A stretch of 5,376 nucleotides of DNA from Actinomycetota bacterium (GTDB lineage: Bacteria > Actinomycetota > Humimicrobiia > Humimicrobiales > Humimicrobiaceae): assembly GCA_023488645.1 (NCBI GenBank), contig JAMDDL010000056.1:1-5376 (forward strand), given 5' to 3'. Below the pieces are notes generated by a model. The model had not been told where the DNA came from and made no database searches. It was given only the letters and a program-made list of their open reading frames with translations. This document shows, piece by piece, positions 5,292-5,376 of this stretch (positions are counted from its first letter, which is position 1; each line of letters opens with the position of its first letter). The position numbers and the translations under genes were made by a program.

Positions 5292-5376
5292 TTCGCCAGA
5301 AGGAATTGTCTTTAAGCCATAATATTCTGCCAATTAATTTTTTAGGGCAGTTATTATCCTGGCTTAAATTTATTGA
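5287..5376 (-). CDS. Possible C-terminal end of an unknown upstream gene
   Basis: From the right edge, one minus-strand frame is open for 29 codons and stops with TAA at 5289-5287; the other two minus frames stop within the first few codons. The peptide includes KKLIGRILWLKDNSFWRS at its end. There is no ATG in the stretch, so a start would lie outside the window. The two Trp codons are seven codons apart and not in a cluster, so this does not resemble a trp leader peptide. A weak hairpin with a pyrimidine tail overlaps the stop. An open run of this length is not rare by chance, and I do not recognise the protein. Confidence 0.25.
   Translation of the reverse strand, partial: SINLSQDNNCPKKLIGRILWLKDNSFWRS
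5311..5368. repeat. Large interrupted inverted repeat
   Basis: Read leftwards, TTTAAGCC (5368-5361), ATAATA (5357-5352) and CTGCC (5350-5346) pair in register with GGCTTAAA (5318-5311), TATTAT (5324-5319) and GGCAG (5331-5327). That makes 19 pairs, with a 3-nt AGG bulge, a 1x2 internal loop and a 14-nt AT-rich terminal loop. No U run follows on either strand, so it is not an intrinsic terminator. It may be a structured RNA, a palindromic repeat of the REP or MITE kind, or fold-back DNA at the end of an upstream gene; I see no flanking target duplication. Confidence 0.55.

Noticed and set aside
4978..5376. T-box riboswitch for tryptophan
   Set aside because: There is no UGGNACC(GCG) motif upstream of the terminator and no recognisable stem I features, although the terminator position would fit.
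5287..5376. Trp-rich leader peptide
   Set aside because: The frame has two Trp codons, but they are not adjacent, there is no start codon in the window, and it ends about 200 nt before the terminator.
1..5376. CRISPR array, insertion sequence, tRNA or rRNA
   Set aside because: No regularly spaced repeats, transposase motifs, cloverleaf-like sequence or rRNA signatures were found on either strand.

Overview
The window holds five tryptophan-biosynthesis genes, all on the minus strand, in the order trpE-trpD-trpC-trpF-trpB. trpE lies at the right and is transcribed leftwards. trpB is cut by the left edge, and trpA would be expected beyond it. The DNA is strongly A+T-rich, with long T runs on the plus strand. 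The proteins are full of Lys, Asn and Ile, and all five starts are ATG. This gene order with free-standing TrpD, TrpC and TrpF, and without trpG next to trpE, is found in clostridia- and bacillus-like bacteria and in other AT-rich anaerobes. I cannot name the organism from sequence alone.

Layout from right to left (direction of transcription): 5376-5287 is a stretch open to the window edge on the minus strand, possibly the C-terminus of an upstream gene, and it contains a large interrupted inverted repeat. 5286-4978 is an AT-rich leader or intergenic region with a strong intrinsic terminator (5027-5086) that ends about 50 nt before trpE. trpE is 4977-3463 and trpD 3398-2382, with a 10-nt tandem repeat carrying Shine-Dalgarno-like motifs in the gap. 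trpC is 2346-1525, trpF 1429-653, and trpB runs from 556 to beyond the left edge. Gaps between genes are 64, 35, 95 and 96 nt, so there is no start/stop overlap anywhere.

Together the products take chorismate to anthranilate (TrpE plus an amidotransferase not seen here), phosphoribosylanthranilate (TrpD), carboxyphenylaminodeoxyribulose phosphate (TrpF), indole-glycerol phosphate (TrpC) and finally tryptophan (TrpB with TrpA). TrpE keeps the residues of a tryptophan feedback site. The terminator before trpE suggests transcriptional attenuation. I see no T-box consensus, no run of Trp codons in a leader peptide and no TRAP-type triplet array. A 14-nt segment about 200 nt upstream is perfectly complementary to the terminator's loop and upper stem.

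The most interesting points are this unassigned trp leader, a TrpF with two insertions and two substitutions at normally conserved sites, the missing trpG, and the repeated ribosome-binding motif before trpD. Everything else looks like an ordinary intact trp operon; I do not see a new defence, mobile or RNA-guided system.
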